From: Shewanella sp. MTB7
GTDB lineage: Bacteria > Pseudomonadota > Gammaproteobacteria > Enterobacterales > Shewanellaceae
Assembly (NCBI RefSeq): GCF_027571385.1
Contig: NZ_CP085636.1
Location: 1,116,001 to 1,180,000 of the forward strand
Length of the DNA: 64,000 bases
Reading direction: 5' to 3'
Made by a program: the position numbers and the translations under genes. The notes below the pieces were generated by a model. That model saw only the letters and a program-made list of their open reading frames with translations, was not told the DNA's origin and made no database searches. How positions within the stretch are numbered: the stretch's first letter is position 1; each line of letters begins with the position of its first letter. This document shows, in pieces, positions 47,627-55,534 of this stretch.

Positions 47627-47881
47627 TTACTTCGTCAGAAATAGAAAAGTGTTAACCGCAACAGAGATCAGCAGTAACTTAATACAAGCTATGCCACTGG
47701 TTTTTGCGCTGTTAAAGCTAAAATAATAAAGCATTGCTCCAACCCAGATAATGAAGCCAGCAATTAATCCGATTAATAGCTTTACATCAATAGCGAGTGG
47801 GATTAACAGATACAGACTCAGCATCATGCTGACAGACAGTCCAAGCCCACCGAAAAATGCAGTTATTGATTTAGGCCACAT
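47627..47881 (-). CDS. Small membrane protein, DUF3649-like
   Basis: 84 residues with three hydrophobic segments (FFGGLGLSVSMMLSLYLLIP, LLIGLIAGFIIWVGAMLYYF, ACIKLLLISVAVNTFLFL). Sits between a DUF3325-like gene (2 bp gap) and the PepSY gene (4 bp gap). Small DUF3325/DUF3649 proteins commonly precede PepSY genes in iron-uptake operons; the assignment rests on size, topology and context. Function unknown. Confidence 0.65.
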   Translation of the reverse strand: MWPKSITAFFGGLGLSVSMMLSLYLLIPLAIDVKLLIGLIAGFIIWVGAMLYYFSFNSAKTSGIACIKLLLISVAVNTFLFLTK

Positions 47882-47883
47882 AA

Positions 47884-48201
47884 CTAGCTCATTCCCAATA
47901 ACATCACGCTTGAAAAAAAGCTAATTCCTAGGACCCCAGTTAGTGTTAGTTTGTGATTAATATGGGACGCGAAAATGACCAACAGTAACCACATCACCAT
48001 AACGAGCAATACACTATTCAGTACCGCAACCACCAATCCGTAGCGATAGGTAAAGCAATAGGTAGCCAGTAATAGACATACTGAAAACAGTAACCAAGCA
48101 GATGTTTTCGTGATGCTTATGTGTGTAAGCTTTTGCTTATTGGAAGATAGGTAGCTAAGCAAGCAAGCTATCCATAAAAGCGATACGCCGAGGAAGACCA
48201 T
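47884..48201 (-). CDS. Small membrane protein, DUF3325-like
   Basis: 105 residues with four hydrophobic helices (VFLGVSLLWIACLLSYL, AWLLFSVCLLLATYCFTY, NSVLLVMVMWLLLVIFASHI, LGISFFSSVMLLG). First gene of the operon leading to the PepSY protein; its stop is 2 bp from the next start, so translation is coupled. A Fur-type site lies 21-39 bp upstream of the start. Role likely in iron acquisition, by context only. Confidence 0.65.
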   Translation of the reverse strand: MVFLGVSLLWIACLLSYLSSNKQKLTHISITKTSAWLLFSVCLLLATYCFTYRYGLVVAVLNSVLLVMVMWLLLVIFASHINHKLTLTGVLGISFFSSVMLLGMS

Positions 48202-48221
48202 TCAACTGACTCGCTATAAAT

Positions 48222-48257
48222 GCAAATGATAATTATTTGTATTTATTATCATGAATG
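48222..48257. promoter_or_regulatory. Fur-type iron box
   Basis: GCAAATGATAATTATTTGT (48222-48240) is a near palindrome matching the GATAAT-type Fur consensus; a second ATTATCAT half lies at 48245-48252. It would make the minus-strand DUF3325-DUF3649-PepSY operon iron-repressed, and could also act on a plus-strand transcript. Confidence 0.75.
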
Positions 48258-48324
48258 TGTTATCGAATTACAAGTGTGTTGTGATGGTATTTTGTAAATA
48301 CGTTTGAAGCGGCTGCTTTTCCAT

Positions 48325-48378
48325 AGCCCTGTGTGGTGAACTACAGTTGTTTGATAGTGGTTATATCAGGGCTTTTTC
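48325..48378 (+). terminator. Terminator-like hairpin in an intergenic region
   Basis: AGCCCTG (48325-48331) pairs with CAGGGCT (48367-48373), followed by a T5 run, with a 35-base loop that can fold further. No plus-strand gene ends before it, which raises the possibility of a small RNA starting near the Fur box at 48222. The rest of 48202-48638 shows nothing else. Confidence 0.45.
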
Positions 48379-48638
48379 ATATTTTAATTGGTAATGTTTA
48401 GATGGAATAAGTGCCTAATCAATGTGATTATTGCTGCTCAGTAATAATCTTTTACCTTAAAGCAGTCTTATCATTTCACCGCAGTTGCATATACTTGCAT
48501 CCTAAACCAAGCCCGTTGACGATAATCATGTTTAATGAGTGACTCACTTAATTAAGCAATCATTAGGGTCTCTAAATTAAAATTTTGAGACTAATAGCTC
48601 AACGATTTAAGTTGTTAATTACTCTATTTGTATTGATT

Positions 48639-49238
48639 ATGATTTCTAAAATATTAAATCTTTTTCTGAGAAAAAGTAATACCAAGGTGTTAATTCACCC
48701 ATCTGTTGATAATAATATTATCCCTGCATTATCAGGCTTTACAGGTGGTGCACTGGTTTGCCACTGTAAAAAAGAGCCTGTTATGGTGAGATTGAGCAGT
48801 CAAACTGCACATAACCATGTATGCGGTTGCTCAAAGTGCTGGAAGCCTCAAGGCGCAGTATTCTCTCAAGTTGCTGTTATTGGACGTGATAACGTTAAGA
48901 TAACCGCAAATGAAGACAAGTTAGTTGTGGTTGATGCAGAAGCTGCCATTAATCGTTATGCCTGTAAAGATTGTGGCGTACACATGTATGGTCGCATCCA
49001 TAATGAAGCCCATCCATTCTTTGGTTTAGATTTTGTTCATACTGAGCTAAGTAAGCAATCAGGTTGGGCGCCAGCAGAATTTGCTGCATTTGTTTCATCA
49101 ATTATTGAAACGGGCACTAGTCCTGAAAATATGCCCGCTATCCGTGAACGTTTACTGGAGCTAGGTTTAGAGCCATATGATTGCTTATCACCCGATCTAA
49201 TGGATGCGATTGCAGCACATCTTGCTAAAAAAGCTTAA
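48639..49238 (+). CDS. gfa: Glutathione-dependent formaldehyde-activating enzyme
   Basis: 199 residues if ATG 48639 is used. The open frame extends to a TTG at 48585, adding a hydrophobic stretch not usual in the family; the conserved N-terminus (VLIHPSVDN) begins at about residue 17, so the true start may be even later. GFA fold zinc Cys motifs: [29 protein letters not shown]. Family activity: formaldehyde plus glutathione to S-hydroxymethylglutathione. C-terminal [21 protein letters not shown] is typical. No adjacent adhC/frmA in the window. Strong terminator follows. Confidence 0.88.
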   Translation: MISKILNLFLRKSNTKVLIHPSVDNNIIPALSGFTGGALVCHCKKEPVMVRLSSQTAHNHVCGCSKCWKPQGAVFSQVAVIGRDNVKITANEDKLVVVDAEAAINRYACKDCGVHMYGRIHNEAHPFFGLDFVHTELSKQSGWAPAEFAAFVSSIIETGTSPENMPAIRERLLELGLEPYDCLSPDLMDAIAAHLAKKA

Positions 49239-49274
49239 CTAGCAATCAAAAGTCATTTATAGACTTTCGATTCA

Positions 49275-49316
49275 AAAAGCCCCAATCACGATAATTCTCA
49301 TGATTGGGGCTTTTTG
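49275..49316 (+). terminator. Strong intrinsic terminator after gfa
   Basis: AAAAGCCCCAATCA (49275-49288) pairs with TGATTGGGGCTTTT (49301-49314), 14 bp, with T run. A-tract on the other side also allows termination of the convergent small gene. Confidence 0.9.
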
Positions 49317-49350
49317 TTGAGCTTTCATAAGTCACTGTCTTGTATCAGCT

Positions 49351-49635
49351 TTAGCTTTCTTGTACTGGCTTGAGGGTATGTTTTCTATAAGACTCTTCAG
49401 CTGAAATTAATACAGCAAGTAGACAAGCCGTCACGATTAACGCAAAACAATATGGAATGAATTGTATGTAAACCGCTCCTAGGCTAAGACTACTCATAAA
49501 GCCTAAGCTAGCCATTGTTGATCCCAACATTACTGTTATCAGTATTGCTCCGACCGCTCCTAATATGAAAAATAAACGTGAAATAGTGAGCACTAATCCG
49601 AGGTTTTCAGTTTCTATTTTTTTAAATGGTTTCAT
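49351..49635 (-). CDS. Small inner-membrane protein of unknown function
   Basis: 94 residues from ATG 49635 (GGAG 9 bases upstream; a 33-codon in-frame extension lacks a site). Two hydrophobic helices (LTISRLFFILGAVGAILITVML and YIQFIPYCFALIVTACLLAVLI) with a short cytoplasmic tail. I do not recognise a family. Convergent with gfa; repeats lie upstream of it. Confidence 0.6.
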   Translation of the reverse strand: MKPFKKIETENLGLVLTISRLFFILGAVGAILITVMLGSTMASLGFMSSLSLGAVYIQFIPYCFALIVTACLLAVLISAEESYRKHTLKPVQES

Positions 49636-49796
49636 TGGTATTGCTCCTGTTGAATACATCTTCAGCATGAAATATTGCTGAAACTTCATCCCAGTAGAAT
49701 CATGAATAGCTTGCTGTGTGAGATAAATTATCACTCTTAACTTATTGTTGTAAATAAATTTAAATGCAATAAAGAAAAGGCTGCTGTTGCTGAACG

Positions 49797-50152
49797 TATT
49801 CGTGGTTCTCTGTGGTGGATAGCTTTGTCTTGGTGATTAAAGCTGAGAAGGATGGCACCTTGTGCCTGCGAGGGCGACTCACTTGAGTACGGAACGCGCT
49901 GCTCACGGAATAGCCTGCAGCTACAGGAACACTACGCTTACAGTTAAAGCAACACTGAGCATTTGCCATTGCTGTCATCCCGGGCTTAAGCAATGAAGGA
50001 CGGGCTTCGCCCTGCTAGGACGCTTTGCTTCGAGGTCGTTCGCAAGCTCACTGCTAGGGCAGCTTCGCTGCGATAAGATCATGAGATAGGCTTTGGTTGT
50101 TGCTCTTCTCCGTGGCCCTCCGTGTTCTCTGTGGTGAATAGCTTGCAGCATA
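49797..50152. repeat. Dispersed palindromic repeat cluster, copy B
   Basis: Contains the same modules as copies A and C in different order: GGCACCTTGTGCC hairpin, CACTTGAGTACGGAACGCG, GTCATCCCGGGCTT (truncated), GGGCTTCGCCCTGCTAGGAC, CGTTCGCAAGCTCACTGCTA, and CTCCGTGGCCCTCCGTGTTC. Fills most of the 637-bp gap between the small membrane gene and the LysR gene. Frames on its minus strand are not genes. Confidence 0.75.
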
Positions 50153-50272
50153 AGAGAAGAAGCAAAGATTATTCCCATCACTGAGCGCTACGCTTTGGCT
50201 GATTTAACTGAGGAAAGAACACTGGGATGGCTATCAACAGTTACTCGTTACTCATGATTAACCTAAAGCCAG

Positions 50273-51157
50273 TTAAACCGAAAGCTTGATATTCGATTCA
50301 GTAAATCTTGAGCGTAATAGCTGTATTAAGGCTCGGGTTTTCTCAGGTAAAAACTCACGTGATGGATAGATTAAGGTCAATTTGATATCCGTAAATCTTT
50401 CCTTAGGCAGAACCGCGGCCAATTCACCGGATTCAAATGCACCTTGGAGTAAAGATACGGGTAACAAGGCCACGCCTTTACCTGAGACTGCCATGTGCCG
50501 TATTAATCCTAAATCATCAGAGCAGAGCCTGATCTTCAAATCGTCTGGTAGCGCAGTCATGTTGTATCGGCTCACCATAATAGGATGCTCATGGAGGTGA
50601 GATAGCTCAGTGATCTGAGTGTGACTATTTAGGTAATCGGCAGAGGCAACTAAGCAGCTGGGAAACCGCAATAAGGTCTGTTGGACATAATCCTCATTGG
50701 TCACTTTTACCCCTTTAGGTAAAAGCTGCATATCGATATTTTCACGTCTTAAATCCAGACTCTCCTGACTGTTAACTACATCGAGTAATACATCGGGAAA
50801 GCGCTCTAGATAATCTTCCAACAGCGAGGTAAACAGATTGGATGTGATAAGAGCAGCAGGAACGGCGATGCGTAATGTGCCTTGCAATGAGTGATGTTGA
50901 TTTGTCAGTAAGTTCGCCGCCTGAGAAACGCTACTGAGGGGCTGATTAATTTGCTCATAGAGCAAACGACCATTTTCGGTTAATTCAATTTTGCGTGTTG
51001 TGCGTATTAATAGCTGACAACCTAAGGCTTTTTCAAGCTCTTGTAAGCGCCGACTCACCTTAGAACGCTGTAGGGAGTAGTGTTTCGCCGCAGCGCTGAT
51101 CCCACCATGTCGAACTGTGAGTACAAACAGGTATAGATCATCCATACTTTGCTTCAT
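50273..51157 (-). CDS. LysR-family regulator
   Basis: 294 residues. N-terminal winged HTH (DLYLFVLTVRHGGISAAAKH, RSKVSRRLQELEKALGCQLL) and C-terminal effector domain (LRIAVPAALITSNLF, DVVNSQESLDLRRENIDM). Divergent from a HlyD/DUF2955 export operon with 88 bp between them, the standard LysR layout, so it is the probable activator of that operon. Effector unknown. Confidence 0.9.
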   Translation of the reverse strand: MKQSMDDLYLFVLTVRHGGISAAAKHYSLQRSKVSRRLQELEKALGCQLLIRTTRKIELTENGRLLYEQINQPLSSVSQAANLLTNQHHSLQGTLRIAVPAALITSNLFTSLLEDYLERFPDVLLDVVNSQESLDLRRENIDMQLLPKGVKVTNEDYVQQTLLRFPSCLVASADYLNSHTQITELSHLHEHPIMVSRYNMTALPDDLKIRLCSDDLGLIRHMAVSGKGVALLPVSLLQGAFESGELAAVLPKERFTDIKLTLIYPSREFLPEKTRALIQLLRSRFTESNIKLSV

Positions 51158-51245
51158 TGTCCTACCTATAGGTTGTAAAGGTGTTATTTTATATTCTATA
51201 TAATCTAATCAACTGTTTCTATAATAACGTCCCTTTCAGATCTCC

Positions 51246-52325
51246 GTGGACCGTTTAATGCAAACCGCTGAACATGCTTTTCGCCGTTGGATGCAAAGTC
51301 TCATTCTTCTTTTTATCCTTCTTATTGGCTACATTGTGGTAGCCGATCGTCATGCTCCGCTAACGACTGAGAGCCGAGTACAAGGGTATGTGATTCAGAT
51401 AGCCCCTGAAATCAGTGGTACGGTCACCGAGGTGTTGATTGACAATAATCAGCAGGTGAAGAAAGGGAATAGCTTTTTTACGATCGATAAGCGCAAATAC
51501 CAACTGGCAGTCAATAAGGCTAACGTGGCGCTAGAGCAAGCCCACGAGCAAGAAACCGCTTTATATGCCAAAGCTGAAGCGGGTGAAGCTAAGGTGGCGA
51601 CAAGTCAGGCAGCATACGATAATGCCAGCAGCGAATATCAACGCATTAGGCAACTCGCCGGTAAAAAACTGGTTTCAGCCTCGCAGCTTGATAGCTCACT
51701 GGCTAATAACAATGTATCGCTATCTAACCTGCATGCCGTAGAGCAAGAGCTACGAGCACTTCGCGTGCAGTTAGGCACTACACCGGGGCAGAGCAGCATG
51801 GTACGCGCCGCTGAAAACAGCTTACAGCAAGCGGAACTCAACCTGTCACACACGCAAATAATCGCACCAAGTGATGGGGTGATCACTAACCTGCAATTAG
51901 AAGTCGGCAGCACGGCCAGTGTTAACCAGCCCTTGATGACTTTCATTCCAACAGGTTCACTATGGATAGTGGCCGATTTTCGTGAAAAAGCGGTGGCACT
52001 ACTAGATGAGGAAACCACGGCATTGGTGGCTTTCGATGCTTTTCCTGGCCAGGTTTATGGCTTGGAAATACAGAGCCGTGATTTTGGTGTGGCGGCAGCG
52101 CAGCAAAGCCCAAACGGTAAATTGACCAACATAGAAACGAACAACCGCTGGGTGCGTGATGCGCAGCGAGTGCGGGTTAATTTAGTCAGTGATACTGCGT
52201 TACCTCAGCAGCTGTTTATCGGTTCGCGCGCGACAGTTGTGCTCTATCCCAGAGATAATTGGCTATGGGCATGGTTAGGTAAAGCTCAAATTAACTTGGT
52301 GAGTTTACTGCACTATATCTATTAG
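51246..52325 (+). CDS. HlyD-family membrane fusion protein
   Basis: 359 residues. One N-terminal TM at about 17-33, lipoyl/barrel-sandwich halves (IAPEISGTVTEVLIDNNQQVKKG and LSHTQIIAPSDGVITNLQLE) around an alpha-hairpin coiled coil (about 90-190), then a beta-barrel domain (IPTGSLWIVADFREKAVALL). EmrA/AaeA-like periplasmic adaptor linking an inner-membrane pump to an outer-membrane channel. GTG start at 51246; ATG 51258 is an alternative. Operon with the DUF2955 gene 41 bp later. Confidence 0.9.
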   Translation: MDRLMQTAEHAFRRWMQSLILLFILLIGYIVVADRHAPLTTESRVQGYVIQIAPEISGTVTEVLIDNNQQVKKGNSFFTIDKRKYQLAVNKANVALEQAHEQETALYAKAEAGEAKVATSQAAYDNASSEYQRIRQLAGKKLVSASQLDSSLANNNVSLSNLHAVEQELRALRVQLGTTPGQSSMVRAAENSLQQAELNLSHTQIIAPSDGVITNLQLEVGSTASVNQPLMTFIPTGSLWIVADFREKAVALLDEETTALVAFDAFPGQVYGLEIQSRDFGVAAAQQSPNGKLTNIETNNRWVRDAQRVRVNLVSDTALPQQLFIGSRATVVLYPRDNWLWAWLGKAQINLVSLLHYIY

Positions 52326-52366
52326 CTATATCTATTAACCTTATCTAACGCCAAGGAATCTCTCTT

Positions 52367-53425
52367 TTGAATGTAGCGACGTTAAGAAAAACCCAGCGTA
52401 TATGGTTTGGCTGTGTGGCTGGCTTAGCCGTGACGCTGGTTTTTGGCTGGTGGTACGGGCTCTTTGCCGCATTGTTACCAATGTTCGTACTGACTCAAAT
52501 TGATCGCTGGAATAGCGGCATTATCATGCAACTGATCATTGCTGTGGCGTGGGTGTGTATTCAAGTAACGCTAATCGTGGGATTTTTACAGCCTTACCCT
52601 CTGCTTATGACCTTAGCAGTGGGCTTAATGCTGATGTTTAAATGTGTCGCGATGACCCATAAAAGCACTTATTTGTTCGGTTATATCGGACTCTTAATTG
52701 GCTCTATTTTACTTAATTTCGCCAGTTTCAATGGCTTCGATATTGAAGAGTTTGTGATGGGGCTGATTGCATCAACATTGGTCACCGCGCCCATTGTTGC
52801 CTTAGCACTTTATCTATTTCCGGAACCCAAAATAAGCTCGCCATCGGCTCTCACAGCAGAACCCGCTGCAACAAAAAGCCGCTCACATGTCGATAATCAG
52901 CGCAAAGATCACCTCGGCATGGTGCGTCAGGCATTATTAGGCTGGTTGATTGCAATGGCGGCATTCATTCTGTTTCAAGTTGCAGATTTAAATGACTCGT
53001 TGTCAGCGCAAGCATCGATATTTATCGTACTAACGCCGATGACGTTGATTGGATCATTAGCGGTAGCAAAAATCCGCATCATCGGCACATTTCTCGGGTG
53101 CTTTGCGGGCATGTTGATCCAACTGACCCTATATACTTGGTCTAATAATGCGTTACTGTTCTTGCTCGCTTACGCAATTGCCGCGTGGATTTTTTGCCGC
53201 TGGTTAGCGTTAGGAAATATCAAAGCAGGTATAGGCTTCTCAGCCATGTCAGCGTTAACGGTACCACTGACCACATCGTTTATTCCCGAACAGCAAGATG
53301 CATTCTTTTCTATCTGTTATCGCTTCAGCTCCATTGTCGTCGCAGTCATCTGCACCTCGTTAGCGATTTGGATCATCCACCATTTCCTTGTACGAATTAT
53401 CAAAGCAAAGCCTTTAACCTGCTAG
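52367..53425 (+). CDS. DUF2955 / FUSC-like inner-membrane protein
   Basis: 352 residues with about ten hydrophobic helices in two repeated halves split by a hydrophilic loop (PEPKISSPSALTAEPAATKS). This resembles the AaeB/FUSC aromatic-acid exporter architecture and the DUF2955 family usually paired with HlyD genes. TTG start with AAGGA about 10 bases upstream. Together with the HlyD protein it probably forms an efflux system for small aromatic or acidic compounds, by context and fold. The 3' end abuts repeat cluster C. Confidence 0.78.
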   Translation: MNVATLRKTQRIWFGCVAGLAVTLVFGWWYGLFAALLPMFVLTQIDRWNSGIIMQLIIAVAWVCIQVTLIVGFLQPYPLLMTLAVGLMLMFKCVAMTHKSTYLFGYIGLLIGSILLNFASFNGFDIEEFVMGLIASTLVTAPIVALALYLFPEPKISSPSALTAEPAATKSRSHVDNQRKDHLGMVRQALLGWLIAMAAFILFQVADLNDSLSAQASIFIVLTPMTLIGSLAVAKIRIIGTFLGCFAGMLIQLTLYTWSNNALLFLLAYAIAAWIFCRWLALGNIKAGIGFSAMSALTVPLTTSFIPEQQDAFFSICYRFSSIVVAVICTSLAIWIIHHFLVRIIKAKPLTC

Positions 53426-53850
53426 GACGCTTTGCTTCGAGTTACGAGAGAAGGGCGTTGCCCTGCTAGGGCGGCACTTCGTGCCTGCGAGGTCGTTCGC
53501 AAGCTCACTGCTAGAAAAAGCTGAGACTAACGTCGCGGGCGACTTACTTGAGTACGGAACGCTGCGCTCACGGTTAACGGAACGCTTCGCTTACAGTAAA
53601 AGCCAAGCAGAGCAGAGCATTTGCCATCGCCGTCATCCCGGGCTTGTTCCGGGATCCATTTTTTTGATTTTAAGCAATGCAGGGCGGGCTGCTATAAATT
53701 CAAGAGTAAAGGCTTTAGGTAGTTGCACTTCTCCGTGGCCCTCCGAGTTCTCCGTGGTGAATCGCTTTTATCTTGATGTTTGTAGCTGAGAAGGGCGGGC
53801 TTCGCCCTGATAGAGGCTGTGTTGCGAGTTACGAGTGAAAAGGTGGAGGG
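53426..53850. repeat. Dispersed palindromic repeat cluster, copy C
   Basis: Begins at the last codon of the DUF2955 gene. Modules: GGCGTTGCCCTGCTAGGGCG, GGCACTTCGTGCC, CGTTCGCAAGCTCACTGCTA, CTTGAGTACGGAACGC, GTCATCCCGGGCTTGTTCCG, TCTCCGTGGCCCTCCGAGTT and GGGCGGGCTTCGCCCTGATA. The remaining sequence to 54057 is AT-rich with nothing recognised. It directly precedes the RAYT locus. Confidence 0.75.
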
Positions 53851-54057
53851 TTAAACTCTGGTTTCTGGCTTGATACTGCGATTAATGACTTTGCTTAAAC
53901 CCGTTTCAAAGAACCTAATACCATTTATGGCTTCAAACCCAAAGCAACGAACTGATTCAAGCTTACTTTAAGCGTTTAATATGTAAGGTAAAAGTTAAAA
54001 TAGTGTTCGACATCTTGTATACAGAACGCTATATTTTTTTCCCGAAAACATGTACAA

Positions 54058-54076
54058 AAAAGACAGGACAGCCATA
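54058..54076 (+). repeat. 19-bp direct repeat at the left flank of the RAYT gene
   Basis: AAAAGACAGGACAGCCATA. The flanking AAAAGACA also pairs with TGTCTTTT 16 bases later, forming a hairpin. Near-identical 19-mers occur twice right after the gene, at 55220-55238 and 55248-55266. Confidence 0.7.
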
Positions 54077-54148
54077 TCTTTTGTCTTTTGAGCTATCTCT
54101 TACTAGGCTTTAAGTTATTTTGACTTAGCTTTATATGAGATAGCTTCT

Positions 54149-55204
54149 ATGACTTCAGCTCGCCGGATCTTAATTGATGCAGAAACAACTCCGTTTTATC
54201 ATTTGATTAATCGTTGTGTGAGAAGGGCTTATCTCTGCGGTGAAGATAAACTGACGGGAAAGAGTTTCGAGCACAGACGTGGTTGGATTGTCGATAAAAT
54301 CAAAGCGCTTTCTACCATATTTTGTATTGATATATGTGCTTATGCGGTGATGAGCAATCACTATCATTTAGTGCTCAAGATTGACTTGAATGAAGCTAAT
54401 GCCTTAAGTCATCGAGATGTGATTAGTCGCTGGCAGCAGTTATTCCACGGTAATGAAGTGGCTACTAAATACATGAAAGGTGAAGGGCTTATTGAGGGGG
54501 AGCAGATACTACTGGATGGACTTATTGCCGAATGGCAGGAGCGTTTATCTAGTATTAGTTGGTTTATGCGCTGTCTCAATGAGGAGGTTGCACGAAAAGC
54601 TAATCGTGAAGATGAGTGTAAAGGTGCTTTCTGGGAGGGACGTTTCAAGTCACAAGCTCTGCTCGATGAACAAGCAGTCCTTGCATGTATGATGTATGTG
54701 GATTTAAACCCTATCAGAGCGGGTATTGCCGACTCGCTGCAAACTTCTGATTTCACTTCGATTCAAGAGCGTATTGGCGAGCTAAATATAGAGTTCAGCG
54801 TGGTGCGAGCTACTCAAGCAAAATCTATAACAACAGCAGATGATAAAGCAGAATCCATCACTGTAATGCCATTAAAACCCCTTGCTGAATTTGATGGTGC
54901 AACTCACCAGACAACACAATCTGGTATTCCGTTTCACTTTTCTGATTACCTACAACTCATTGATTGGACAGGCAGAGCGATTAGGCATGATAAGAAAGGC
55001 TTTATTGATTCAAGTCGTCCTAAACTACTTTGTGAACTTGGTATTTCATCTGATGCTTGGTTAACTTCAACTCAAGAGTTCCGTCGTCAATACAGTGGGA
55101 TTAGCGGTCGTTGGGATGCAATGTGTAAATTTAAAGAGAAACATCAAAACGGGAAATGGTGCAAAGGTAAAGCATCTAGCCAAGCAATTCATCCATCCCC
55201 CTAA
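54149..55204 (+). CDS. REP-associated tyrosine transposase (RAYT, Y1_Tnp)
   Basis: 351 residues. The Y1 transposase fold of the IS200/RAYT class: PFYHLINRCVRRAYLCG at the start, HUH motif in MSNHYHLVLK (about 69-78), GAFWEGRFKSQAL and ACMMYVDLNPIRAGIA. The C-terminal extension beyond 200 residues is usual for this Shewanella/Vibrio branch. These single-stranded DNA transposases act on REP-type hairpins and are normally single-copy and non-autonomous. It is flanked by AGGACAGCCATA direct repeats and lies between palindromic-repeat tracts, consistent with that role. Confidence 0.88.
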   Translation: MTSARRILIDAETTPFYHLINRCVRRAYLCGEDKLTGKSFEHRRGWIVDKIKALSTIFCIDICAYAVMSNHYHLVLKIDLNEANALSHRDVISRWQQLFHGNEVATKYMKGEGLIEGEQILLDGLIAEWQERLSSISWFMRCLNEEVARKANREDECKGAFWEGRFKSQALLDEQAVLACMMYVDLNPIRAGIADSLQTSDFTSIQERIGELNIEFSVVRATQAKSITTADDKAESITVMPLKPLAEFDGATHQTTQSGIPFHFSDYLQLIDWTGRAIRHDKKGFIDSSRPKLLCELGISSDAWLTSTQEFRRQYSGISGRWDAMCKFKEKHQNGKWCKGKASSQAIHPSP

Positions 55205-55219
55205 ACTTACTAGAAGCAG

Positions 55220-55266
55220 AAAAGATAGGCTTGCCATAGCTCTCTACAAAAGATAGGACAGCCATA
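55220..55266 (+). repeat. Two 19-bp direct repeats at the right flank of the RAYT gene
   Basis: AAAAGATAGGCTTGCCATA (55220-55238) and AAAAGATAGGACAGCCATA (55248-55266), 28 bp apart. The second matches the left-flank copy at 54058 except for one base. Together they bracket the transposase gene. Confidence 0.7.
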
Positions 55267-55269
55267 ACT

Positions 55270-55534
55270 TTAATTGATTCCAAACGCCGCCTAAAGCGAC
55301 AATAACTCCCCGTTGGAAATCCATTGCTTTTCAGAAGGATTTCGCCGGGGCGTCATGGTACTTTGGTTTACAGAGAGTCAAGGCGGATAGGCAGCTATTT
55401 AACATCCATGTTATCGCTGCATTCGGTGAATCCATTCACATCAGACAGCAGTCCTCCTTGCCCAGTGCAGGATGGAATCCTGCGACCTTAATCCAAACGA
55501 AGTTTGGAAAAACTACAAAGAGTACCCCCTATGA
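55270..55534. repeat. Structured non-coding tract with four short palindromes
   Basis: 265 bp between the RAYT flank and the metH stop. It contains AACATCCATGTT (55402-55413), TGAATCCATTCA (55428-55439), GCAGGATGGAATCCTGC (55468-55484) and CCAAACGAAGTTTGG (55494-55508), each a perfect stem with a 2- to 3-base loop. No reading frame is evident. May be a REP-type array or a remnant of a larger element; it could also end metH transcription. Confidence 0.5.

Noticed and set aside
49760..50181. Minus-strand frames within repeat cluster B
   Set aside because: They consist of the repeat modules seen at two other loci and have no protein family.
53481..53789. 102-codon plus-strand frame in repeat cluster C
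   Set aside because: Built from the same dispersed repeats; not a gene.
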